From contig CAXXUH010000004.1 of the NCBI GenBank assembly GCA_963665405.2, forward strand, positions 62,001 to 126,000: DNA of 64,000 nt, written 5' to 3'. Below, in pieces: positions 43,731-52,781 of this stretch; the first letter of the stretch is position 1, and each line of letters begins with the position of its first letter. Made by a program: the position numbers and the translations under genes. This DNA is from G963665405 sp963665405 (GTDB lineage Bacteria; Chloroflexota; Dehalococcoidia; Lucifugimonadales; G963665405). The notes under the pieces were generated by a model, which made no database searches, had not been told where the DNA came from, and was given only the letters and a program-made list of their open reading frames with translations.

Positions 43731-43860
43731 TCGAGGGCCGAGGTCCGATTCATGCGGGTGCTGGGGCGAAGATGTTCTTCCACGATTCGTTCGACGGGAA
43801 GTGCCGCGTCCGCTCCAGAGCCGGCGCATCGCTCGAGTGAGCGACTGAGAGTCCTGGACC

Positions 43861-44629
43861 CTAGCGCGGGATGTTGGAGACGGAGACCTTGACGGTCTCC
43901 TCCGAGGCGGGGTCGTCTTCCGAGGCGGGGTCGAGATCCATCCGTAGGCGTCCGAGGCGGGGTCGTCTTCCAGGGAGGCCGGCCAGGACCGCCTGGGTGC
44001 GGTCGTTGACGTCCAGCTTGCGGAGGAATCGAGGTGATATGGTTCTTGACCGTCTGGGGGGTGATGCTCAGGGTGTGAGCGATCTCCTTGTTGCTGCGGC
44101 CCATGCCTAGCTGTCGCAGCAGCTGCATCTCCCGTTGAGACAGGGGGGCCATGACCTCCCGCATACGCGGGTTGCGGGCCATCTCCTGAAACTCTTCGAG
44201 GAGCCGCCGCCCCACGTCGGGGTACGCGATGACGGTCTCCTGGAGGGGCATCACCCCCTGTGCCACTTTGCGGATCGCCGCGATGTGGGATTCCGGTTCG
44301 GCGGACTTGCTCACGTAACCCCAGGCGCCGCTACGGGCCGCCTCAAACAGCTCCCCGCTGTCCTCGGTGTGGGTGACCACGATCACTCGCAGGCCCGGGG
44401 AACGCTGGCCGATTCGCCTGCAGAGGTCGAGGCCCTTGTGCCTTGGAGGAGTGGTTCCCACGAGTGCGACGACCGGCTGGAAGCTGCACACCAGCTCCAC
44501 TGCCTCGTCGGAGTGGGAGCACTGGCCGACTACCGATATGTCCTCCGTCTGGTCAAGGGCCGTCTTGAGCCCCAGACGGAAGACGGGCTGGTCATCGACG
44601 ATGAATATCGTGATCGGGTTATCAACCAT
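43861..44629 (-). pseudogene. LuxR-family response regulator with frameshift in HTH
   Basis: Intact receiver (IFIVDDQPVFRLGL, VIVVTHTEDSGE, GYVSKSAEPESH) with VVALVGTTPPRHKG where the phospho-aspartate block should be, so the acceptor may be missing. HTH LSQREMQLLRQLGMGRSNKE continues to TVKNHITSI, where one extra base near 44021-44030 shifts the frame. In the corrected frame it reads LRKLDVNDRTQAVLAGLPGR and ends at a TAG at 43861 after an acidic DPASEDDPASE tail. Uncorrected, it would run on to 43727 as a basic nonsense tail. Confidence 0.7.
43901..43970 (+). repeat. Short direct repeats in the regulator tail
   Basis: TCCGAGGCGGGGTCGTCTTC occurs at 43901-43920 and 43951-43970, with a partial third copy at 43919-43934. 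Confidence 0.85.
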
Positions 44630-44710
44630 AACAAAGAAACTACACTTGCCTCATTAGGGCTGTCAAGCCGGAAACGGTCGCCTGCTTGGCGAATCTGGCG
44701 GAGATGCCGG

Positions 44711-44756
44711 GGGCCCGGCAGAGCATCCCATCATTATGGTCCGCTCTGCCGGGCCC
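44711..44756 (-). terminator. Strong hairpin 3' of the pilin gene
   Basis: GGGCCCGGCAGAGC and GCTCTGCCGGGCCC form a perfect 14-base stem with an 18-base loop. It lies 100 bases past the pilin stop, before the regulator. There is no T-run, so it may stabilise the pilin mRNA or terminate weakly. Confidence 0.6.
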
Positions 44757-44857
44757 GGTCTTCTGCTTCAGGCGGTCTCCCAGACCTACCGACCGAGCCG
44801 CTGTCTCACGCGGGTTCAAGCGGCCCCGCGCCGGCCAATCCGCTACTTGCTCTCAGG

Positions 44858-45265
44858 CTACGGGCAGTTGGTCGCGGTCTCGTACTGCTGAGTAACCTTG
44901 GCGGACGTGTCCCAACAGTAGTAGTACACGGTCGTCGTCGCACGCAGGTAGTTGTCCAGCGTCTCGGTCCCACCGGTGTAGACCGGCTGGGCGGTCCAGA
45001 CGTTGTACGACGCCGCTGACGAGGTCGACGTGACAACCACGCTGACACCCTCGTCGGCAAGCAGTGTGTCCATAGCGGTCTGGACGTTCTCCATCTCCGC
45101 GTTCTTGGCACCCTCCGTGCCCTTGCTGCTGAATCGGGCCACGTTAGGGATGATCACCGCGGCCAGGGCGACGATGATGCCGACCACAACCAGCAGCTCC
45201 ACCAGCGTGAACCCGGTCTCGCCCTCAAGGCGCGAGCCCAGCCACTTCCTATAAAACGCTTTCAT
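44858..45265 (-). CDS. Type IV pilin-like protein
   Basis: 135 residues. A basic leader ending ...LEGETG is followed by FTLVELLVVVGIIVALAAVI, the class III signal with cleavage after G and Glu at +5. The globular part is short and Thr/Tyr-rich, with two cysteines (YYYCWDTS, TATNCP). AAGGAGGT precedes ATG 45265. The separate gene, 100-base spacer hairpin and long leader suggest high, separately controlled expression: likely the major pilin of the adjacent pilus machine. Confidence 0.9.
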   Translation of the reverse strand: MKAFYRKWLGSRLEGETGFTLVELLVVVGIIVALAAVIIPNVARFSSKGTEGAKNAEMENVQTAMDTLLADEGVSVVVTSTSSAASYNVWTAQPVYTGGTETLDNYLRATTTVYYYCWDTSAKVTQQYETATNCP

Positions 45266-45832
45266 CCTAGTCGTACCTCCTTGACTCGTTTCCATTCCCC
45301 ACCAAGAGACCCCCCGGCACGGGCACCCGCTGGATGCCTGGCTGGTGATCCTCGTCAATATCCACACTAGGGCAAAGCTAGCGATGCAGCATCGTACGAA
45401 GGTCACAGGGGGAATAGGATGTTAGTACGGGTCGGCGATGGTTCCCTCGCTAGGCCGGATCTTCCATCCTGCTGTCCAGGCCGGTGTGCCGCCGTGGATC
45501 GACGTACCAACGGACCGGTGAGGCCGGCTCGCGGGCGGCAGGACCTGAGTCCTAGCTGGAGAAGGGCCGGGCACAGCGGGGGACATATGGGACAGGATCT
45601 CCTCATGACCGGGTCCCATGCGCCGGCGAAGGCGGAAGTGGGCGACACGTGACACAGAGAATGGGGCCTGGCCGGGTCGGAACAGAGGGTCTCAGGGGGC
45701 TCTGTAACGTTGCAGGGCGGCGACCTACTGCTGAGCTTCCGGCGGAGGTGGAGGCCCGACAAGACGGGCCCATCCGTTGACCGGACGGCAGAGGGGGATG
45801 GGTGCGCCTGCCGCCAGCCGTCGGGGCGAAGT
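45266..45832. other. Long non-coding region upstream of the pilin
   Basis: 567 bases without a supported gene. CGATGC-A-GCATCG at 45382-45394 is a perfect 13-base palindrome about 120 bases upstream of the pilin start and could be an operator. No clear sigma-54 or sigma-70 promoter pair was found. Confidence 0.4.
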
Positions 45833-48019
45833 CTATCCGCGCGGGGCCGAGGTGATATCGAGCTGGAAGGAGATGCCGTTCTGCGCGTTCGACGTGCTGT
45901 GCAGCCGTACGGAGCTGAATAGGTCGAGCTCACGCAGAGTCTGAGCATACTGGATCACCTCATCGTAGCCCAGGCCTGTGCCGACGATCTGGAAGCCGCC
46001 GGCGGTCGTCTTTAGCGACGACAGGGAGACGTCAGGGTGGAGGGCGTCGTGAGTGATGGCTTCCAGCCCGGTCAGCAAGAACCGTGTCTTGTTACCAAGG
46101 GAGGCGATGTGGCCCGACACCGCGACTGCCTTCTCCCTGATGGCCGCGGTCTCGCCCTCGATCTTCTCCGCTCTGGCCAGCCCCAACTTCTGTTGGCGCT
46201 CCTGGCGCTCTATGATCGCCAGATCGGCGGAGAGTACGGCCGACTCGGATGTCAGGCCGGCTACACGCCCGTCGACGGCGAACGCAAGCCCGGCCAGCAG
46301 GAGCAGGCCCCCAAGGACAGCCGCGGGCTTGACGGGCAAAGGCTTGGGCAGGTGCCGTGCGGGCAGCAGGTTGACCGCGGGCGTGGCGTCCGCCGCGATC
46401 TTCTCCCTAGGTTTTCCGGCGACTCGGTCCGCCATTGCCAGACCGACGTTGGTCGCATACTCGGCGGGCGAGAAGTGCTCGGGATAGGAGATCGGAGGTG
46501 AGAACTCGCTGAGCGGACGCCGGAGTGTTCGGCGCAGCTCCTCGGTTAGCTGGCCGTCGGCGGGCAGCTGACCGACGAGCACAACCGGCACCGATCCAAG
46601 ATCGAGGCTGGGGCTGACGGAATGACCGAATCCTGCCACCGACTCGATGGCCCTGGACATCGCTTCGGCCTGGCGCTGGGGATCGAGGAGCCTGGCACCC
46701 AGCTCGATCTGGTGAATCACCTCGGCAACACAGCCTCGCACCAGCACGAAAGAGGCGTGAGTCGGAGTCACGTGCGCCACGATCGCGTCGCGCAGGTTGG
46801 CGGCGTGTGCCAGTGCTATCGCCTTCGAGTAGGCTGCTCTGGGCCGCACCCCGGCCTCGGCGAGAAGCCGGACGCGGCTGTCGATGGCCTGCTTGGAGAT
46901 GGCGACCGCGTGCACCTCTTCTTCAGCGCCGTTCTTCCGCGTCTGCCACGTCAGGTCGATCTCGTGCTCGGCGAAGGGGATCGATTCGAGGACCTCGGCG
47001 GTGACGACCTGGTCGTGATAGCCGCGGCGGATCTTGGTGAGATGAAGCCGGCGAGCGAGCGACGCATGCAGCGGAAGATCGACCACAAGGCGGCCACGAC
47101 GGAACCCCAGGTGGTTCAGGAGGGTCCGTACCCTCACCTCCGGACCGTCGTCCTCAGTGGTCTCGGGGGCAGGCTCTTCGGCGGTTGCCCCGCCGGAGCT
47201 GCCGGGTTGGGCCGCGGAGTCCTGCGCCTGTTCCGGTGACACCACTTCCTCGGCCGGCGCAAGCCCGACGAGCTCGTCGCTACCGGGGACCTCGTCGTCC
47301 CCGTAGTCTTCGGGCTGGGCCGCCCCCCAGGCGATGACCTCGGGCCCCTTGAAGATGACAATGCGCACTACGTCGCCGTCGATGCTCACCGTTGCCCTGG
47401 GCCGGCGGAAGAACTGTTTGGTCCGGTATGCGGCGCTGCTCATGCGCTGGGCGAGGACACTCCTCAGACCCGGCGCCGGCGAAAACCCCTCCGGCTCGTC
47501 GCCGGCCGATGACAGGTCCGGCGTGTCCTCGTCAGACCCTGCATGGAGAGGCTCTGCGTATGACACGGTCCCTTCGTCGCCGTTGGCAGATCCCGCATGG
47601 GAAGAGCCCTCGGGGCTCGCCGGCTCGGCGGATGCAAACGACTCGGACTGGACACTTTCCCGGTATACGGGGTCATCGCCGCCGTTGTCAGAGCCCGCAT
47701 CGAAAGATTCCTCGGTGGCCGTCGGCTCGACAGTCGAGACGAAGGGTTCGTCGCCGCCGCCCTGCGGCTCCGGGAGGGCGTAGACGGGGTCGACGACGAC
47801 GGCCACGTCGTCGTTCTTTCGTCTTCGGAAGAGCGAGCCCAGGAAGCCCCACCGTCGGGACTCCCTCTCCTCATCGGCTGGGGCCGGCGTTTCCCAGACG
47901 GCGTCAAAGGCCTCCGGAGGCGCAGGCTCTTGGATCTCATCCGTCGCGTCGCGGCCGGGAAGCTCTGAGATCTCGGGAGCAGTGAAGTCCGTGTCCTTGT
48001 GACGAGAAAACAGCGGCAT
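45833..48019 (-). CDS. PilM-PilN fusion protein
   Basis: 728 residues. Residues 1-190 are acidic and low complexity with a basic RRRK patch. About 195-540 resemble PilM, an actin-like fold: ATVSIDGDVVRIVIFKG, VDLPLHASLARRLHL, HEIDLTWQTRK, VRPRAAYSKAIALAHAANL. About 548-728 resemble PilN: LLPARH, a membrane helix (AVLGGLLLLAGLAFAV), a coiled coil and a small domain (VSLSSLKTTAGGFQIVGTGL). PilM normally binds the PilN N-terminus; here they are covalently joined. PilO starts 11 bases away. Confidence 0.82.
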   Translation of the reverse strand: MPLFSRHKDTDFTAPEISELPGRDATDEIQEPAPPEAFDAVWETPAPADEERESRRWGFLGSLFRRRKNDDVAVVVDPVYALPEPQGGGDEPFVSTVEPTATEESFDAGSDNGGDDPVYRESVQSESFASAEPASPEGSSHAGSANGDEGTVSYAEPLHAGSDEDTPDLSSAGDEPEGFSPAPGLRSVLAQRMSSAAYRTKQFFRRPRATVSIDGDVVRIVIFKGPEVIAWGAAQPEDYGDDEVPGSDELVGLAPAEEVVSPEQAQDSAAQPGSSGGATAEEPAPETTEDDGPEVRVRTLLNHLGFRRGRLVVDLPLHASLARRLHLTKIRRGYHDQVVTAEVLESIPFAEHEIDLTWQTRKNGAEEEVHAVAISKQAIDSRVRLLAEAGVRPRAAYSKAIALAHAANLRDAIVAHVTPTHASFVLVRGCVAEVIHQIELGARLLDPQRQAEAMSRAIESVAGFGHSVSPSLDLGSVPVVLVGQLPADGQLTEELRRTLRRPLSEFSPPISYPEHFSPAEYATNVGLAMADRVAGKPREKIAADATPAVNLLPARHLPKPLPVKPAAVLGGLLLLAGLAFAVDGRVAGLTSESAVLSADLAIIERQERQQKLGLARAEKIEGETAAIREKAVAVSGHIASLGNKTRFLLTGLEAITHDALHPDVSLSSLKTTAGGFQIVGTGLGYDEVIQYAQTLRELDLFSSVRLHSTSNAQNGISFQLDITSAPRG

Positions 48020-48030
48020 CGTCTAGACCC

Positions 48031-48609
48031 TCAGCGCCCTTGAACCGACTCGGGCGACAGGAAGAATAGGAAGTGAACCTGGGCCGAGGTGTTCGCGCCC
48101 AAACTCCCTAGCGTGAGGCTGGTCACATCAGTGGAAGGCACCCGGTCCTGCAGTACGGCAAGGAAGCGATATATATCGAGTGTGTCCCCTGTGACAGATG
48201 TGTTCATAGATTGGGAAAAGAGCGGGACCCCGCCCTGTGACATCGCGCTGCTGTTGCCGACCGCCACGACCGTCAGCGAGACCCCGACCTCGTCGGCCGC
48301 CTCGGACATCATGTCCACGATCTTGTACTGGTGTTCGTACGAGTACAGACTCAGTGCCGAGCCAAGCATCTGCTGCTCGACCGCCTGCTCGGCCATGAGT
48401 ACAGCCTCGTCGGGCGGACTCTGCGGGGCCTTGGCGGACAGCCCGTCGATCTTGGCGGTGAGCGAGGCGACCTCGTCAGTGCCGCTGGAGTATCCACGGA
48501 CCACCGAGATCGCGTACCCGAAGACGACCACGCCGACGACCACGGCAACGGCGATCCAGGGCTTCACCCTGGACAGATACTGCTGATACTCGCTCAAAGA
48601 CTTGTTCAT
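48031..48609 (-). CDS. PilO-like pilus assembly protein
   Basis: 192 residues. One N-terminal membrane helix (WIAVAVVVGVVVFGYAISVV), a short coil (SLTAKIDGLSAKA) and a C-terminal alpha/beta domain (VSLTVVAVGNSSA, DTLDIYRFLAVLQDRVPSTD). Position between PilC and PilMN and the architecture support PilO. Would dimerise with the PilN part of the fusion in the periplasmic ring. Confidence 0.72.
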   Translation of the reverse strand: MNKSLSEYQQYLSRVKPWIAVAVVVGVVVFGYAISVVRGYSSGTDEVASLTAKIDGLSAKAPQSPPDEAVLMAEQAVEQQMLGSALSLYSYEHQYKIVDMMSEAADEVGVSLTVVAVGNSSAMSQGGVPLFSQSMNTSVTGDTLDIYRFLAVLQDRVPSTDVTSLTLGSLGANTSAQVHFLFFLSPESVQGR

Positions 48610-48637
48610 GTCACCTGCCAGCCTGCAACTGGTTGGG

Positions 48638-49955
48638 CTACTCGATGGCGTCGAGTCCGGAGTAGATGGGCAGGAACATCGACAGGGCGATGAATCCCAC
48701 TATCCCTCCGACGACCACGGTCGATACGGGCTCCATCAGCCCCAGGATGCTGTTGAGGCGCTGCTCGTGCTGTCTCTGGTACCCGGCGGCGGCGTCAGCC
48801 ATCGTCTTGGGCAGGGAGTTGCTCTCCTCGCCGATGGTGACGGGCTGGACGAACATGGCGGGAAGAACGGGATGCTCCTTGAAGGCCTCCGACACGCTGT
48901 GGCCGCTGAGCAGGCTCTCCTCGGCGTCGGCGAACGAGGTTCCCGCCTGGAGCTGCAGAGCCATCGAGAGGGAGATCCCAGCCTCGCATCGCTGTCGTTC
49001 GTGAGAAGCGGGCTAGCTCGGCCGACAGAGTGAAGCCGCCGATAATCGGAGCCTTCAACCGCATCCCGCAGCCCCTCTGGCCCAGCTGCAGAGCCATCGA
49101 GAGGGAGATCCCAGCCTCGAGAAGCATCGCTGTCGTTCGTGAGAAGCGGGCTAGCTCGGCCGACAGAGTGAAGCCGCCGATAATCGGAGCCTTCAACCGC
49201 ATGCGGTCCAAGAACAAGCTGATCTTCGGACTGCGCCGCATGAAGGACCATACGATCACCAGGCCAACCATGCCGATCGGGATCTTCAGGATGTTGTCCT
49301 TGACGGCGGTTGCTCCCCCCACCGCGATCCGGGTCATCAGGGGGATGTCGGCTTCCATCTTTTCGAAGACGGCGAGGAGCGGAGGCAGCGCGATGGTTAT
49401 GAGTACGAACAGAGTCACCATCGACAGACCGATGATGGCCACTGGGTACATCATCGTCTGTATGGCCTTTTGCTTGGCCTCGTGCTCGCTCTCCAGGATG
49501 TCCGCCATCTGCTCCAGGGCGACTCCCAGTCTGCCGGTATGCTCGCCGACCTGTACGACGCTCGTGAACAGGGAGCTGAATATCTTGGGATGCTCGGCCA
49601 TCGCCTCCGACAGGCTCACGCCCTCGTCCAGCGAATGATGAATCGCAGTTAGGGTTCGGCGCAGGATGCGGTTGCCCGTCTCCAGCTCGAGCATCTCGAT
49701 CGTTCGGAGTAGTCCGACGCCACTCGTGAGCATGGTGGCGAGCTGCCTGGCGAATCGGACGACCTCCACCGCGCCTACCTTGAAAAGCGAAGGGAAGAGG
49801 TCCTCAAGGCCCGGGGGCTTCCATGCCGGGCCCAGTTTGAGAATCCTGTAGCTTCGGTTGACCAGATCGGCTCTGGCGTCGAGCTCGGTCGGCGCCTCGA
49901 CCCGGCCGGTCAAAACGCCCTCATTCGGCGTGTAGGCTACGTAGCTGAACTGCAT
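48638..49955 (-). pseudogene. PilC-type inner-membrane platform gene, interrupted by a duplication
   Basis: The N-terminal part is good PilC/GspF: ARQLATMLTSGVGLLRTIEM, SLFTSVVQVGEHTGRLGVAL, three membrane segments. The C-terminal part (MALQLQAGTSFADAEESLLS to LNSILGLMEPVSTVVVGGIV) is intact but in another frame. Between them a segment of 114-119 bases is present twice (48951-49064; 49084-49202), with a 5-base deletion in one copy. Removing the extra 133 bases restores one continuous frame: SRTTAMLLEAGISLSMALQL then QAGTSF. As written it would give a 386-residue truncated protein. Confidence 0.82.
48951..49202 (-). repeat. Near-tandem duplication inside pilC
   Basis: Copies 48951-49064 and 49084-49202 differ by a 5-base deletion and are separated by 19 bases. 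They encode MRLKAPIIGGFTLSAELARF and the following helix. Confidence 0.92.
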
Positions 49956-49965
49956 GACGCTCTCG

Positions 49966-51792
49966 CTATGACTCCTGGCCGATCAGTGTCCTCATCACCT
50001 CGTACGGGGTGGTGAGGCCGGCCTTGACCTTTTCCATGCCGTCTTGGCGGAGAGGCTGCAGTCCCTCTTTCAGGGCCTGCTCCCATAGCTGGTCTCGGGA
50101 CGCCTCCGCGAGGAACAGTCTGCGGAGCGTGTCGGACATTGTGAGCACCTCGAAGGTGCCGGCACGTCCGCGGTATCCGGTCTGGGCACACATATTGCAG
50201 CCGGCACCGTACACGAACTGCTCCCGCACCTCGTTCGTTATCGCGGCGTAGGCCTTCTGCTCTGCGAGGGTTCCGGGCGTCATCGACTGGCAGCTGTTAC
50301 AGACGACGCGGACCATCCTCTGCGCGACCACGCCGGCAACCGACGAAGCGATTAGATAGGGTGCGACCCCCAGGTCGCGAAGGCGGACAAGTCCGCCCAC
50401 GGAGTCGTTGGCGTGGATGGACGTGAGCACGAGGTGGCCGGTGAGGGCCGCCTGGGTGGCGATCACCGCGGTCTCCTCGTCTCGAATCTCGCCTACCAGG
50501 ATCACGTCCGGGTCCAGACGAAGGACGCTTCGGAGCTGAGTGGCGAAGGTGATGCCCGCCTCTGTGTTGACCTGAGTCTGGTTCGTGTCGCTGATGCGGT
50601 ACTCGACCGGGTCCTCCAGCGATATGACGTTCTGCTGCACCCTGTCCATCTGCAGCAGCGAGGCGTACAGCGTCGTGCTCTTCCCCGACCCCGTAGGGCC
50701 ACAGATCACGATCATTCCATAGGGAAGCCGCAGAAGCCGCCGGTACTGCTCCAGGAAGTGGGTGCTCATCCCGAGCTGGTTCAGGCCGAACAGCGTGAAG
50801 CCCTTGTCGAGCAGCCTGAGAACGGCCATCTCCCCGGTCACGCTGTTGCTGATAGCGGCGCGGACGTCCACCTGCCGGTTCTGGATGTCCACGGTGAACT
50901 GGCCGTCTTGCGGCCGCCGCCTCTCGGCGATGTTCATGCCCGCCATGATCTTGAGCCGCGAGATTATCGTGAGGTGCAGCTCCAGCGGCAGGCTCATGAT
51001 GTCGTGCAGGATACCGTCGATTCGGAACCGGACGCGGAGGCGGGTCTCGGTGGGCTCGATGTGTACGTCTGAGGTGCGGTCCTGGATGGCCTGCTCCAGA
51101 AGGAGGTCGACGATCTTGGCAGGAGGGGCATCCTTGAGGATCGACGAGGTTACGCGACTCGCCTCCGCGGACCCTGTGGGATCGCCGCCGCCCCCGGCGT
51201 CTACCGAGGGGTTCTCGATCAGCCGGTAGGTGATGTCGATGTGCTCGAGAATATCCTCGGGCGTGGCGACGACCGGCTCGATGGTGAGCTGTGTCCTGGC
51301 GGTCAGGTTCTGGATTAGCTGAAGGTCGGTCGGGTCGGTCATCGCGACGGTCAGGCGGCTGTCCGTCGCCTGGATGGGAAGGATGGTATGCCGGCGGGAA
51401 ACCTGCTCCGGGACCGCGGCGACGGCTCTCGGATCGATCGTCTGGTTTCGCAGGTCGACCATCGACAGGCCCATGTGCATGGCGGTGAGCGCCACGAGGT
51501 CCTGCGACATGACCAGGCCGTCGCGGATCAGGATCTGCCAGAGGGGTACCTTCTCTCGTTGTGCGGCCTCTTCCGCCGTGGACACCTGGTCGGTCGAAAG
51601 CATTCCCGCGGCGACCAGCATTTCGGCGAAAGATGAGCCCGACGCGCGCTGCTCGCTGTCCTGGGGCGCCTCATCCTCAGTGAGGAGGGCGCTCGTCGAA
51701 GAGACGGAGTCCCCCAGGAGAGGGGTGCCCGCGCCGATTCCCTCTGTGGGGTTCAGGTTTGGGGTTTGAGTCTCGTCCATATTCTCCGTCAT
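49966..51792 (-). CDS. pilB: PilB/GspE-type pilus extension ATPase
   Basis: 608 residues. About 55-175 form an MshEN/T2SSE N-terminal domain, in some relatives a cyclic-di-GMP sensor. The ATPase has Walker A GPTGSGKSTTLYA, the Asp box ISLEDPVEYR, Walker B DPDVILVGEIRDEETA and the His box LTSIHANDS. CNSC and CNMC give the four-cysteine zinc site typical of PilB/GspE. It powers pilin insertion. Ten bases separate it from pilC. No PilT is in the window. Confidence 0.92.
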   Translation of the reverse strand: MTENMDETQTPNLNPTEGIGAGTPLLGDSVSSTSALLTEDEAPQDSEQRASGSSFAEMLVAAGMLSTDQVSTAEEAAQREKVPLWQILIRDGLVMSQDLVALTAMHMGLSMVDLRNQTIDPRAVAAVPEQVSRRHTILPIQATDSRLTVAMTDPTDLQLIQNLTARTQLTIEPVVATPEDILEHIDITYRLIENPSVDAGGGGDPTGSAEASRVTSSILKDAPPAKIVDLLLEQAIQDRTSDVHIEPTETRLRVRFRIDGILHDIMSLPLELHLTIISRLKIMAGMNIAERRRPQDGQFTVDIQNRQVDVRAAISNSVTGEMAVLRLLDKGFTLFGLNQLGMSTHFLEQYRRLLRLPYGMIVICGPTGSGKSTTLYASLLQMDRVQQNVISLEDPVEYRISDTNQTQVNTEAGITFATQLRSVLRLDPDVILVGEIRDEETAVIATQAALTGHLVLTSIHANDSVGGLVRLRDLGVAPYLIASSVAGVVAQRMVRVVCNSCQSMTPGTLAEQKAYAAITNEVREQFVYGAGCNMCAQTGYRGRAGTFEVLTMSDTLRRLFLAEASRDQLWEQALKEGLQPLRQDGMEKVKAGLTTPYEVMRTLIGQES

Positions 51793-51814
51793 CCAGGTTC
51801 GGTGGTGCGCCTCG

Positions 51815-52651
51815 CTACGCCGCCTCGGTTAGAACTATCTTGAAGGTCTGGCCACCGGTGGTGTCGGCGCCGTCTCCCGGTCCTGCCGCGCCCTGAATAT
51901 CCGAGACGCCCGGGAGCGCCTTCAAGATCTGGGTGACCGCCTCGATCTGCGTTGGCCGGATAAAGAACGAAACCCCCTGCTCCAGCGAGCCGCGCGACCG
52001 CAGAATTCTGACGTCCTTGGCCTCCGACAGGCCTCTGTAGAACCCCAGCAGATGCCGGACGTCCAGCGGAGGCGGCAGCTCTATTCGCACTTCAGGCGGG
52101 AGGGTGGCCTGGGCATGCTCAGGCTGCTCACCTTCGTCCTTGGCTTCGATCTCCCAGTCGAAAGTGGCCGGCTCTTCGGACTCACTGACCTCGGCCACCA
52201 GCGACTTGACGAAGTCCTCGTGCTCATCCTTTTCGGCCTCGGACTGAGGCCCTCCCCCGTCGAGAGTGGTGTCGTCGAGAAGAGACGTCAGGCGGGTATC
52301 GAGCTCGCCGAAGATGTCTTCCATCTCCTTACGCATCATCTCGAAGATGCGCTCTTGAGCCAGATCCAGCACGGCCTGTACGCTCTTTTGGACCTGGGAC
52401 TCCATTGCATGGAGCCGTTCGGCGGCCTGGTACTGCAGTGCGAGGGCCTCTTGCTTCACTGCCGCGAGGGCCTGGTCCTTGACGTCCCGCTCGACCTGGT
52501 GGACGAGGAGGTTCTGATACTGCCCCAGCATCTGGCTGATGAAGCTGGGCAGGTCCAGGTTGGCGAAATTGCTGCCTATCTTCTTCCGCGCCTGCCCACC
52601 GGGCCGGCTCGACGTTGAAGGGCCCTTTCGCTCAATCTGGCCTGTAGCCAT
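51815..52651 (-). CDS. Unknown helical protein with C-terminal alpha/beta domain (family A, member 1)
   Basis: 279 residues from ATG 52651, close behind GGGGAGG. Residues about 30-130 are continuous helix (KDQALAAVKQEALALQYQAA, RLHAMESQVQKSVQAVLDLA), followed by an acidic linker and, from about 185, VRIELPPPLDVRHLLGFYRG, VRILRSRGSLEQGVSFFIRP, AVTQILKALPGVSDI, a beta-alpha-beta-beta-alpha pattern shared with the next gene and the protein at 63126. No signal or membrane segment. It precedes pilB by 22 bases, so a cytoplasmic pilus partner is likely. Confidence 0.7.
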   Translation of the reverse strand: MATGQIERKGPSTSSRPGGQARKKIGSNFANLDLPSFISQMLGQYQNLLVHQVERDVKDQALAAVKQEALALQYQAAERLHAMESQVQKSVQAVLDLAQERIFEMMRKEMEDIFGELDTRLTSLLDDTTLDGGGPQSEAEKDEHEDFVKSLVAEVSESEEPATFDWEIEAKDEGEQPEHAQATLPPEVRIELPPPLDVRHLLGFYRGLSEAKDVRILRSRGSLEQGVSFFIRPTQIEAVTQILKALPGVSDIQGAAGPGDGADTTGGQTFKIVLTEAA

Positions 52652-52781
52652 GCGCGCCTCCCCCGGGCACCACAAAGTGGTCTGCCCCGCAAGTTAGTTT
52701 AAGGAGATAAGCACACCTGCGTCATGACCCTCTAGTACCAGACGGAGGGGACCCATTCTTCCTATCGGAGACAGGACCCTC

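Noticed and set aside
45403..45948. Minus-strand open frame upstream of the pilin
   Set aside because: Overlaps the PilMN stop, rich in Arg/Pro/Ser from GC bias, no conserved blocks.
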